Positions 1 through 5,561 are shown, counted from the stretch's first letter. The stretch: 15,563 nucleotides of DNA from Rhodobacterales bacterium (GCA_013298675.1 JAAFIJ010000027.1:1-15563), one strand, 5' to 3'. Notes: a model not told the origin generated them from the letters alone. Translations and numbers: made by a program.

Positions 1-159
1 GTAGCCGTGTGACATTGCGCCCCGTAAATACCGCGACCGGGCATGATCCAAAGCTGGTGTTTTCCCGCAACCAAAGTCTTGGAACCTGAAGCGGACATCT
101 GAACCGGGAAAGTTAGCGTTAGCATACGTCGGAACCATCGCCGCGCTGCAATGCGGCAA

Positions 160-188
160 TTGACTCCTCTGATTTCCGCATCTCTATT
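160..188 (+). promoter_or_regulatory. Putative sigma70 promoter of scoAB
   Basis: A -35-like TTGACT (160-165, five of six matches to TTGACA) is followed after exactly 17 bases by a -10-like TCTATT (183-188, four of six). Transcription would start near 195, giving a leader of about 20 bases before the scoA ATG. This rests on motif spacing only. No operator was recognised. The rest of 1-159 holds no gene I can support. Confidence 0.4.
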
Positions 189-214
189 GCTTGCGAGAGT
201 TTACTGAGGGTCCA

Positions 215-916
215 ATGAAGAAAATTTTTCCAAACGCCGCCGCGGCGCTAGACGGTCTGCTGTTTGATGGCATGTTGATTGCCTCGGGTGGTTTTGGGCT
301 GTGTGGCATTCCAGAATTGCTGATCGCGGCCATCCGCGATGCGGGCACCAAAAACCTGACAGTTGCGTCCAACAACGCAGGCGTCGATGGGTTCGGACTT
401 GGCCAGTTGCTCGAAACCAGGCAGGTAAAGAAAATGATCTCGTCCTACGTGGGCGAAAACGCCGAATTCATGCGCCAGTACTTGTCGGGAGAATTGGAAT
501 TGGAATTTAACCCTCAAGGGACGCTGGCCGAACGCCTGCGTGCGGGCGGGGCTGGTATTCCGGGCTTTTACACCAAGACAGGTGTTGGCACGGTGATCGC
601 CGAGGGCAAAGAAGTGATGAACTTCGGCGGACAGGATTACATTCTGGAACGCGGCATCGTGGCTGACCTCGCGATCGTCAAGGCATGGAAAGCTGATCCG
701 TCGGGCAACCTTGTGTTCCGCAAGACGGCGCGCAATTTCAACCCGCCTGCCGCAACGTCTGGGCGCGTCTGCGTGGTCGAAGTTGAAGAAATCGTTCCTT
801 TGGGCGCGTTGGACCCCGATACGATCCACTTGCCCGGCATCTACGTGCACCGGATCGTTCAAGGCACCCACGAAAAACGCATCGAAAATCGCACGACCCG
901 TAAGTTGGAGGCCTGA
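215..916 (+). CDS. scoA: 3-oxoacid (succinyl-CoA) CoA-transferase subunit A
   Basis: Alpha subunit of a family I CoA-transferase that moves CoA from succinyl-CoA to a 3-oxoacid such as acetoacetate; cytosolic, used in ketone-body or polyhydroxybutyrate carbon turnover. The 233-residue protein carries the family signature near its N-terminus (residues 18-33, DGMLIASGGFGLCGIP, close to CoA-transferase signature 1) and the usual SxYVGEN and GAGIPGFYT segments. The length matches free-standing A subunits. An in-frame TTG at 191 would add eight residues, but ATG 215 is preferred because a GAGGG ribosome binding site lies just upstream (206-210) and the protein then begins MKKIF as family members do. 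Subunit B follows after two bases, so the pair is an operon. Exact acyl substrate (acetoacetate versus another oxoacid) cannot be fixed from sequence. Confidence 0.93.
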   Translation: MKKIFPNAAAALDGLLFDGMLIASGGFGLCGIPELLIAAIRDAGTKNLTVASNNAGVDGFGLGQLLETRQVKKMISSYVGENAEFMRQYLSGELELEFNPQGTLAERLRAGGAGIPGFYTKTGVGTVIAEGKEVMNFGGQDYILERGIVADLAIVKAWKADPSGNLVFRKTARNFNPPAATSGRVCVVEVEEIVPLGALDPDTIHLPGIYVHRIVQGTHEKRIENRTTRKLEA

Positions 917-918
917 AC

Positions 919-1545
919 ATGTGGGACCGCAATCAAATGGCCGAACGGGCCGCACAAGAACTGCAAGACGGATGGTATGTGAACCTTGGCATCGGCATTC
1001 CAACGCTTGTGGCGAACTATATCCCCAAAGGTATTGAAGTGACCTTGCAATCGGAAAACGGCATGTTGGGTATGGGCCCCTTTCCTTTTGAAGGCAGCGA
1101 GGACGCGGATTTGATCAACGCGGGCAAGCAAACCATCACAGAACTGCCGCAGACCGCCTATTTCGACAGCGCACAGTCCTTTGCGATGATCCGTGGCGGC
1201 AAAATCGCCATGGCCATTCTGGGCGCCATGGAAGTCGCTGAGAATGGCGATCTGGCCAACTGGATGATCCCCGGCAAGCTGGTCAAGGGTATGGGCGGCG
1301 CGATGGATCTGGTCGCGGGTGTTGGGCGCGTGGTTATTGTCATGGATCACACGTCTAAACACGGCGAATCGAAAGTCTTGAAAACTTGCACCCTGCCCCT
1401 GACCGGAAAAAGCGTGGTCAACCGCATCATCACCAATCTGGGCGTATTGGACGTTGTACCCGGCGGCCTGAAGATTGTGGAATGCGCCGAGGGCGTCAGC
1501 GAGGCTGACCTGCGCGCCGCGACAGAGGCGACGATCGTCAACTGA
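919..1545 (+). CDS. scoB: 3-oxoacid (succinyl-CoA) CoA-transferase subunit B
   Basis: Beta subunit of the same CoA-transferase. The 208-residue product contains the catalytic signature LQSENGMLG (residues 43-51). In family I enzymes the glutamate of SENG, here Glu46, forms the covalent glutamyl-CoA thioester intermediate. The N-terminal NLGIGIPTLVANYIP segment and the GGAMDLVAG segment are also typical. The ATG sits two bases after the scoA stop with a strong GGAGG at 907-911 inside the end of scoA, which indicates translational coupling and equal subunit production. The length is normal for the family and nothing is missing. The gene is unrelated in function to the pilus locus that follows and is separated from it by a convergent gene. 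Confidence 0.94.
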   Translation: MWDRNQMAERAAQELQDGWYVNLGIGIPTLVANYIPKGIEVTLQSENGMLGMGPFPFEGSEDADLINAGKQTITELPQTAYFDSAQSFAMIRGGKIAMAILGAMEVAENGDLANWMIPGKLVKGMGGAMDLVAGVGRVVIVMDHTSKHGESKVLKTCTLPLTGKSVVNRIITNLGVLDVVPGGLKIVECAEGVSEADLRAATEATIVN

Positions 1546-1567
1546 GTGGGTAATGCAAGCATAGATT

Positions 1568-1593
1568 AAGGGGGGCAAGTTTTTGTCCCCCTT
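1568..1593. terminator. Hairpin between convergent scoB and transglycosylase genes
   Basis: Perfect inverted repeat: an 11-base-pair stem (1568-1578 with 1583-1593, one G-U pair) around a GTTT loop, with a run of six Gs in the left arm. It lies 22 bases after the scoB stop and 16 bases from the stop of the minus-strand gene. A bidirectional terminator is the natural reading, but neither side has a long T tract, so it may act weakly or as an mRNA end stabiliser. Confidence 0.6.
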
Positions 1594-1609
1594 GTCATGT
1601 CATACAGGT

Positions 1610-2506
1610 TTAGCCGCCCGGTGCCATGATCATAAAGACACAAGGGTCTGTCACCAACTCTGGTGGGGATTGGCACAATCCCTGCGCGACTTGCCACGCG
1701 GCAAGCACTTTTGGCACATAGTCGCGCGTTTCAGCAAAGGGCGGCACGCCCGAATTGGCCTTCACCGCCCCCTCACCCGCATTATAGGCCGCCAGAACCA
1801 TCAGCGGATCGCGGTCAAAATTCTTCATCAGCCAATCAAGATAGGCGACGCCGCCTTTGATGTTCTGTGCGGGGTCGGTCGCATCGGTGACGCCAAAGCG
1901 TTTGGCGGTATCGGGGATCAACTGCATCAACCCTTGCGCGCCGGCCGAACTTAGCGCCGTGGCTTGCCCCGCACTTTCCACACCAATGACCGCCAAAACC
2001 AGCGCGGGTGACACTTCGGTGCCAATCGTCGCTTGCAGAATTTCCTTGCCATACGACGACGCAATATTCTGCATGGACTGGGCACGCGGCGCACGCACGG
2101 AAATGCCCCCTGGTCCTTGCGACAGGCTTGCGATTGCCAAAGCGAATCGCCCATCGACTTGATCTTGTGAGGGGGAAACCTTGTCCCAAAACCAACCATA
2201 GCTGGCACTTGCAGGAGTCGCCGCAGGCTTATCCGCGCCTTCACGAGGGGCGGTTGGCGCGTCTGGCGTCGACGGCTCTGGGCTTGGGTCGACCTTGGGC
2301 AACAAAGCCAGCAATCGCGCCTGTTCGGCCGGGTCGATCTGCACGATCTTAAGTTTGTCAGGTGTGCTTTCGGACACTTTGATGCGTTTGAAGGTAAAGT
2401 CGGCGTTGCCGGTCAAGCCTTCGGCCACAGCGAAAAGGGGCGCAGCCCCAACGCAAAACGCTGTGACACCCCCGAGAATTGTTCGTATGCGTCTGTCCTG
2501 TCGCAT
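1610..2506 (-). CDS. Secreted SLT-type lytic transglycosylase
   Basis: Peptidoglycan lytic transglycosylase, acting in the periplasm to cleave the MurNAc-GlcNAc bond. With the chosen ATG (2506) the protein has 298 residues: a signal peptide (1-28, basic MRQDRRIR then a hydrophobic stretch ending AVA), a Pro/Ala-rich linker (about 70-105), and an SLT domain (about 145-275). The domain shows the three hallmark motifs: VESAG with catalytic Glu177, GLMQLIP (192-198) and AAYNAGEGAV (239-248). Two cysteines near the C-terminus (278, 289) could pair. The frame stays open back to 2728, but upstream sequence codes a Cys-rich unlikely N-terminus, and the signal peptide fixes the start at 2506 even though its ribosome binding site is weak. 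It is transcribed divergently from the Flp genes and shares their control region, so a role in making room for the pilus in the wall is plausible but inferred. Confidence 0.9.
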   Translation of the reverse strand: MRQDRRIRTILGGVTAFCVGAAPLFAVAEGLTGNADFTFKRIKVSESTPDKLKIVQIDPAEQARLLALLPKVDPSPEPSTPDAPTAPREGADKPAATPASASYGWFWDKVSPSQDQVDGRFALAIASLSQGPGGISVRAPRAQSMQNIASSYGKEILQATIGTEVSPALVLAVIGVESAGQATALSSAGAQGLMQLIPDTAKRFGVTDATDPAQNIKGGVAYLDWLMKNFDRDPLMVLAAYNAGEGAVKANSGVPPFAETRDYVPKVLAAWQVAQGLCQSPPELVTDPCVFMIMAPGG

Positions 2507-2670
2507 CTCGTTGGATGCCGCTCGCTTGTTGCTTCGATCAAATCTATCGCAGACGATCCCTTCGATTTCTACCAGATTGGCGGCAAAAAAGCGGCAATTT
2601 TGACAAAAATGGCAGGAAAGCCACGGGCAGCATTGGCGAAAAGCCCCCAAGATATCTATTTTAGCTATTA

Positions 2671-2686
2671 TTAACAATAATTTAAC
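2671..2686. promoter_or_regulatory. CtrA-type binding site TTAAC-N6-TTAAC
   Basis: The sequence reads TTAA (2671-2674), seven bases, TTAA (2682-2685), then C. It is an exact match to the full CtrA consensus TTAA-N7-TTAA known from Caulobacter and related alphaproteobacteria. It lies about 175 bases before the flp1 start and about 165 before the divergent transglycosylase start. On the minus strand a TAAAAT -10-like element follows eight bases beyond it. In Caulobacter the pilin gene pilA is CtrA-dependent, so the site fits cell-cycle or CtrA-phosphorelay control of this locus. The stretch is AT-rich, which raises the chance of coincidence. Confidence 0.55.
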
Positions 2687-2783
2687 GAATTTCTTCAGGA
2701 TTTTACCACAAAGCCAAAAATACCCCACTCAGTTCAAAATCCCGCCACGATTGTAGGGCTTTATAGCTGCATACCGAACGGCA

Positions 2784-2805
2784 GATGTGAAACAGAGATC
2801 ACATC
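2784..2805. promoter_or_regulatory. Operator-like palindrome before flp1
   Basis: Seven-base perfect inverted repeat GATGTGA (2784-2790) and TCACATC (2799-2805) with an eight-base spacer, 54 bases before the flp1 ATG. Arms of this kind are typical of dimeric repressors or activators. The half-sites resemble CRP/FNR arms, but the spacer is 8 rather than 6 bases. The binding protein is unknown. Confidence 0.4.
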
Positions 2806-2859
2806 AGGAACGGCTGACGCGGTTAAAACTTGAGCATATCCTCGAAAGGGACCTGAGCT

Positions 2860-3066
2860 ATGAAACTGATGAACATTCTGACCGCATTCAAGAACGACGA
2901 ATCTGGCGCTGTGACCGTTGACTGGGTCGTTCTGACCGCAGCAATCGTTGGCTTGGGCATGGTTGTGATGACCACCGTTGGTGGCGGTATTGAAACGCTT
3001 GCTGGCAAAGTGAAAACCGACGTGGCTGGCCGTTCTTCGGGCTACACCTCGCAAGCTACACCATAA
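2860..3066 (+). CDS. flp: Flp-type prepilin 1
   Basis: Small subunit of the Tad/Flp pilus, exported and polymerised at the inner membrane. The 68-residue prepilin has a 16-residue leader ending NDESG and a mature start AVTVDWVVLTAAIVGLG, so the prepilin peptidase would cut after Gly16 to leave 52 residues. A single hydrophobic helix follows. Asp and Trp stand at mature positions 5 and 6, where classical Flp pilins have Glu and Tyr. The start is supported by an AAAGGG ribosome binding site (2845-2850). It differs from prepilin 2 at only two leader residues (8 and 9), so the mature pilins are identical. A strong terminator follows directly, so it can be transcribed alone and at high level. Likely a major pilin. 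Confidence 0.93.
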   Translation: MKLMNILTAFKNDESGAVTVDWVVLTAAIVGLGMVVMTTVGGGIETLAGKVKTDVAGRSSGYTSQATP

Positions 3067-3100
3067 TTGCTGACCGTCGCCAAAAGGCGACTGGTGTGCA

Positions 3101-3147
3101 AAATTGGCCGTGTCCAGCGATGGATGCGGCCAATTTGTTTTTCTTCC
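3101..3147 (+). terminator. Intrinsic terminator after flp1
   Basis: A ten-base-pair perfect stem (3101-3110 with 3127-3136), whose 16-base loop contains a further small TCCA/TGGA pairing, is followed by a T-rich run (3138-3142 and on). A smaller perfect hairpin, GTCGCC-AAAA-GGCGAC (3076-3091), lies between it and the stop codon. Together these should end most flp1 transcripts. Confidence 0.8.
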
Positions 3148-3406
3148 TCAGGTTTCGGTCGAAACAGATAACGAATATTTCATTCCTCTGTGTCGCCTGA
3201 AAATCCTAAGGCACGGAACCCCCAGACATCATTGAACACAAAGGCGAACCAGTCCGCCCTTTTTCTGCGCACTGTTTCTGATCTCTTGAAAACGTACTCA
3301 AAAAACCTTGGCATTGCCCAAATCACGACACTTTCTTTGGTCAAATTGACCTCATCGAAAGACAAGCACCGGACGAACCAGAGATCGATCTATTGCTTCC
3401 GTAACC
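3148..3406. promoter_or_regulatory. flp1-flp2 intergenic region
   Basis: No convincing gene was seen in this stretch. Because it follows a strong terminator it should carry the flp2 promoter, but no clear -35/-10 pair was found. It contains a 13-base palindrome, GGTCAA-A-TTGACC (3339-3351), 84 bases before flp2, which could be an operator. Open frames on both strands here lack ribosome binding sites and family features. Confidence 0.35.
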
Positions 3407-3434
3407 TGAGCATATCCTTGAAAGGGACCAAACT

Positions 3435-3641
3435 ATGAAACTGATGAACATTCTGAACTCGTTCAAAAACGACGAATCCGGTGCTGTGACTGTTGACTGG
3501 GTCGTTCTGACTGCAGCAATCGTCGGCCTGGGCATGGTTGTGATGACCACCGTTGGTGGCGGCATCGAAACGCTTGCTGGCAAAGTTAAAACCGACGTCG
3601 CTGGCCGTTCTTCGGGCTACACCTCGCAAGCTACGCCATAA
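3435..3641 (+). CDS. flp: Flp-type prepilin 2
   Basis: Duplicate of prepilin 1: 68 residues, the same leader length and cleavage site (NDESG then AVTVDW), and an identical 52-residue mature pilin. The only differences are Thr8 to Asn and Ala9 to Ser in the leader. The ribosome binding site and the preceding leader are also duplicated. It is bounded upstream by the flp1 terminator and downstream by its own 12-base-pair hairpin, which makes it an independent transcription unit. A second source of the same mature pilin points to dose control or differential timing rather than a different fibre. Confidence 0.93.
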   Translation: MKLMNILNSFKNDESGAVTVDWVVLTAAIVGLGMVVMTTVGGGIETLAGKVKTDVAGRSSGYTSQATP

Positions 3642-3663
3642 TCTCTTTCGAACGAGATTTCAA

Positions 3664-3699
3664 AAGACCGCGAACAGCAATGTTCGCGGTCTTCTCTAT
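3664..3699 (+). terminator. Intrinsic terminator after flp2
   Basis: A 12-base-pair perfect stem (3664-3675 with 3682-3693) and six-base loop, followed by the pyrimidine-rich CTCTATT. A shorter inverted repeat, AATCTC/GAGATT (3640-3645 and 3654-3659), overlaps the stop codon. The T tract is imperfect but the stem is very stable. Confidence 0.72.
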
Positions 3700-3944
3700 T
3701 CCCTTGGTCCACATCGTTTTCTGATTATGGGTAGAATATATGAGATCGAGCTGAGGCTAATCCTTTGAACAATCCAATCCAAAACAGTTCAATGTATCCT
3801 GTGACAGCCCATAAACTCAGTTCTTGTTGTAAAAAGACAAAATGTTGCCCATTTTTTATGATTCTATGAAGGTGTCGTGAGAGACTTTTGGGAATATTGT
3901 CCCGGTTACCTGATACAACCATCAAATCCCAGGAGGGATCGAAA
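3700..3944. promoter_or_regulatory. flp2-flp3 intergenic region with possible promoter
   Basis: The gap is 303 bases from the flp2 stop to the flp3 start and is AT-rich, with no supported gene. A -10-like TATGAT (3857-3862, five of six) lies 17 bases after AAGACA (3834-3839, four of six matches to the -35), which would give a leader of about 75 bases. A long frame that opens at 3888 is only an upstream extension of flp3. Confidence 0.35.
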
Positions 3945-4151
3945 GTGAAGATTTTTTTGATGCTAAAAAAGTTCAAGAATGACGAATGCGGCGCCGTCAC
4001 CGTTGATTGGGTCGTGTTGACCGCAGCCATTGTTGGGCTTGGGTTGGTTGTGATGAATACTGTCGGCGGCGGTGTGCAAACCCTTGCAGGTAAAGTAAAA
4101 ACTGACGTGTCTGCACGCAACTCGGGTTACACTTCGCAAGCAACCCCGTAA
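3945..4151 (+). CDS. flp: Flp-type prepilin 3
   Basis: Third Flp prepilin of 68 residues. GTG 3945 is chosen because it has the best ribosome binding site of the pilin genes (AGGAGG, 3931-3936, eight bases upstream) and because it gives a leader of exactly 16 residues, aligned with prepilins 1 and 2. An ATG at 3888 would add 19 residues with no pilin character, and ATG 3960 lacks a binding site. The leader ends NDECG, with Cys at -2, and the mature start is AVTVDWVVLTAAIVGLG. Differences from the major pilin are scattered (for example GLVVMNTVGGGVQTL, VSARNSGY), while the C-terminus GYTSQATP is kept. It has its own terminator. It is probably a co-assembled or alternative pilin. Confidence 0.9.
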   Translation: MKIFLMLKKFKNDECGAVTVDWVVLTAAIVGLGLVVMNTVGGGVQTLAGKVKTDVSARNSGYTSQATP

Positions 4152-4179
4152 TCAAAACTTCCTCGCTCAACACTGCTCA

Positions 4180-4217
4180 AAGGACGCATCATTGCTTTGG
4201 TGCGTCCTTAAAATTTT
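4180..4217 (+). terminator. Intrinsic terminator after flp3
   Basis: A stem of twelve pairs including one G-U (4180-4191 with 4198-4209) and a six-base loop, followed by AAAATTTTC. Its position 28 bases after the flp3 stop and the high stem stability support termination. The T run is short and preceded by As. Confidence 0.65.
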
Positions 4218-4341
4218 CAGTTTAAACAACAATTGTCTCGCCTGATGCCAGACTTTCCCAATTTTGGCCACAATACTATTGTCAGATGCAGTCGATGTCG
4301 AAATGCGCAGATGCGCCTTATCAAAATTGAGTCCTGGATCC

Positions 4342-4530
4342 ATGGCCAAATTAATGTGCTTCATAAAAGATGAACAAGGCGCAATTACCGTGGACTGGGT
4401 TGTGTTGACCGCCGCCGTTATTGGTTTGGGTATGATCGTTCTCGTTCCAATCGCCTATAGCACGGATTCGTCCAGCGGTCAGGTTTCGAACAACATCAAG
4501 GATGTAACGGTCGGTTATCCTTCGCCGTAA
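4342..4530 (+). CDS. flp: Flp-type prepilin 4 (divergent)
   Basis: Divergent Flp-family prepilin of 62 residues with a short leader MAKLMCFIKDEQG and mature start AITVDWVVLTAAVIGLGM, giving a 49-residue mature chain. The N-terminal helix is conserved with pilins 1-3 but the C-terminal half is different (IAYSTDSSSGQVSNNIKD), ending GYPSP rather than GYTSQATP. The ATG at 4342 fits the family leader but has no clear ribosome binding site. An in-frame ATG at 4303 would give a longer leader, also without one. No terminator lies between it and cpaB 63 bases downstream, so it is probably transcribed with the assembly genes and made at low level. A minor, initiating or tip pilin is the likeliest role, by inference. 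Confidence 0.82.
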   Translation: MAKLMCFIKDEQGAITVDWVVLTAAVIGLGMIVLVPIAYSTDSSSGQVSNNIKDVTVGYPSP

Positions 4531-4593
4531 GAGAACACGCCGATCCGCGCCCCATATCTTGCGGGCCAAAAACGAATTAACAGAGGTGACGAC

Positions 4594-5427
4594 ATGCGTT
4601 TAATTTTTGGACTGGTCTTGGTGGTCGGAATAGCACTTGCAGGGGCCGCGGTCTATTTGGCCAAGGGCTATATCAGCCAAACCGAAGAAGCCCTCGCGCA
4701 AGAGCGTGAGATCCAGGAAATCACGGGCGGCCTGGTCGAAGTGTTTGTGGTGAACAAGCCCAAGAACTATGGCGAGCCGCTGACCAAGGATGATGTCGTG
4801 CCGATGTTCTGGCCCCGCAACTCTTTGCCAGAGTCGATTTACACCGATTACGCGTTGCTGTTCCCCGAAGATGGCAAGGAAACGCGCTATATTCTGCGTC
4901 AAATGGAAATGTTCGAACCCATTTTGTCGATGAAAGTGACGGAACCAGGACAACCCGCTGGTTTGACCGGGTCGATCGAAAAGGGCATGCGTGCCTTTGC
5001 CATTCAGGTAGAAGCTGCCGACTTTTTGCAAACCGGCGATCATGTCGATATCTATTGGACGGGTGGGGTTACCGGGGTTGAAGGTGAGATTACCCGCCTG
5101 ATCGAAAGTGCGATGAAGATCATCGCAGTTGACCGCAATGAACAAAACGCCATGTCCGACGGTGTTATCGCCAACCGCACCATGACTGTGGCCGCGACGC
5201 CAGAACAGGTTGCTCGCCTTGCGCAAGCTCAGGCGACGGGTCGGTTGGTCATGTCGCTTGTGGGTGTTGGCGATGCTGCAACTGAAGGCCAGATCGAGGT
5301 GGACAGCGCAGGTTTGCTGGGCATCATGCCCGCGGCGCCAGTAGAGATTGCAGTCGACAAGGTTTGCACCATTCGCACCCGCAAAGGCGAAGAAGTGCTG
5401 GATATTCCGATCCCTTGTACGAATTAA
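4594..5427 (+). CDS. cpaB: Flp pilus assembly protein CpaB/RcpC
   Basis: Periplasmic, membrane-anchored assembly factor that works with the secretin of the Tad system. The 277-residue protein has an N-terminal membrane segment (about 2-23), a SAF-like domain (about 47-116, FVVNKPKNYGEPLTKDDVV), and the RcpC/CpaB domain (about 125-225, with GMRAFAIQVE, TGDHVDIYW and TMTVAATPEQVARLAQAQATG). Two cysteines near the end (258 and 275) could form a disulfide. The ATG has an AGAGG binding site seven bases upstream (4582-4586). It is the first machinery gene after the pilins and is separated from the secretin gene by 238 bases containing a hairpin. The length and domain order are normal for the family. 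Confidence 0.92.
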   Translation: MRLIFGLVLVVGIALAGAAVYLAKGYISQTEEALAQEREIQEITGGLVEVFVVNKPKNYGEPLTKDDVVPMFWPRNSLPESIYTDYALLFPEDGKETRYILRQMEMFEPILSMKVTEPGQPAGLTGSIEKGMRAFAIQVEAADFLQTGDHVDIYWTGGVTGVEGEITRLIESAMKIIAVDRNEQNAMSDGVIANRTMTVAATPEQVARLAQAQATGRLVMSLVGVGDAATEGQIEVDSAGLLGIMPAAPVEIAVDKVCTIRTRKGEEVLDIPIPCTN

Positions 5428-5464
5428 ACTGCGAAAATTCGCGCAGACTTTGGAATGATATTAT

Positions 5465-5495
5465 GGGCGCGGCCACCGAATATGGGGTCGCGCCC
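5465..5495 (+). terminator. GC-rich hairpin after cpaB
   Basis: A stem of ten pairs, nine of them Watson-Crick plus one G-U (5465-5474 with 5486-5495), around an 11-base loop, 37 bases after the cpaB stop. It is followed by CCTTCGTTTG, so there is no proper T tract. It could be a weak terminator or transcript-end stabiliser. A small GCGAA-AA-TTCGC repeat lies just before it (5431-5442). Confidence 0.45.
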
Positions 5496-5530
5496 CTTCG
5501 TTTGTACCTGAATTAGGCGAGAACTGGTCA

Positions 5531-5561
5531 TGTGTTGCAAGTTATCCACATCAGCAACACA
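5531..5561. promoter_or_regulatory. Inverted repeat enclosing a DnaA-box sequence
   Basis: Perfect eight-base arms TGTGTTGC (5531-5538) and GCAACACA (5554-5561) enclose a 15-base centre that holds TTATCCACA (5542-5550), an exact DnaA-box consensus. It sits 104 bases before the secretin gene, where a promoter for the second pilus operon would be expected. It may be an operator or an RNA hairpin. No cluster of DnaA boxes is present, so it is not read as an origin. Confidence 0.4.

Larger units (their letters stand above)
2507..2859. promoter_or_regulatory. Divergent control region, transglycosylase / flp1
   Basis: This 353-base gap separates two divergent genes and holds no supported coding sequence. 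The centre (about 2640-2720) is much richer in A+T than its surroundings. It contains a CtrA-type site (2671-2686), a minus-strand TAAAAT (-10-like, plus-strand coordinates 2658-2663) and a separate inverted repeat (2784-2805) nearer the pilin gene. The end at 2831-2850 carries the leader sequence that is repeated before the second pilin gene. Confidence 0.6.
2831..3641 (+). repeat. Tandem duplication containing flp1 and flp2
   Basis: Two direct copies of about 235 bases, roughly 2831-3066 and 3407-3641. Similarity begins 29 bases before each start codon with TGAGCATATCC, continues through the GAAAGGGACC ribosome binding site region, and runs to the stop codon. Just before the ATG the copies differ by a one-base length change. 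Within the genes most differences are synonymous third-position changes, so the copies are not very recent but the protein is held constant by selection or gene conversion. The sequence between the copies is unrelated to them. Confidence 0.85.

Noticed and set aside
1..138. Partial open frames at the left edge (plus strand to a stop at 87-89; minus strand from 138 running off the edge)
   Set aside because: Too short, no ribosome binding site on the minus-strand start, no recognised protein. The end of an upstream gene cannot be excluded.
248..1578. Long minus-strand open frames opposite scoA and scoB (248-1003 and 859-1578)
   Set aside because: They mirror the codon bias of recognised plus-strand genes, have no family motifs, and overlap each other.
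2784..2805. Reading the flp1 palindrome as a CRP/FNR site
   Set aside because: The half-sites fit, but the spacer is eight bases where those regulators need six. It is kept only as an unassigned palindrome.
3190..3438. Open frame between flp1 and flp2
   Set aside because: No ribosome binding site, no family resemblance, and it overlaps the probable flp2 promoter and leader.
2831..3641. Insertion sequence or CRISPR interpretation of the repeated pilin region
   Set aside because: The repeats are whole pilin genes with their leaders. There are no terminal inverted repeats, transposase, or short regularly spaced repeats.
4600..5226. Minus-strand open frame opposite cpaB
   Set aside because: Antisense shadow of a clearly identified gene, with no recognisable motif or sensible signal.
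5542..5550. Replication origin based on the DnaA-box match
   Set aside because: One box only, with no cluster, no flanking AT-rich unwinding element, and no dnaA, dnaN or parAB neighbours.
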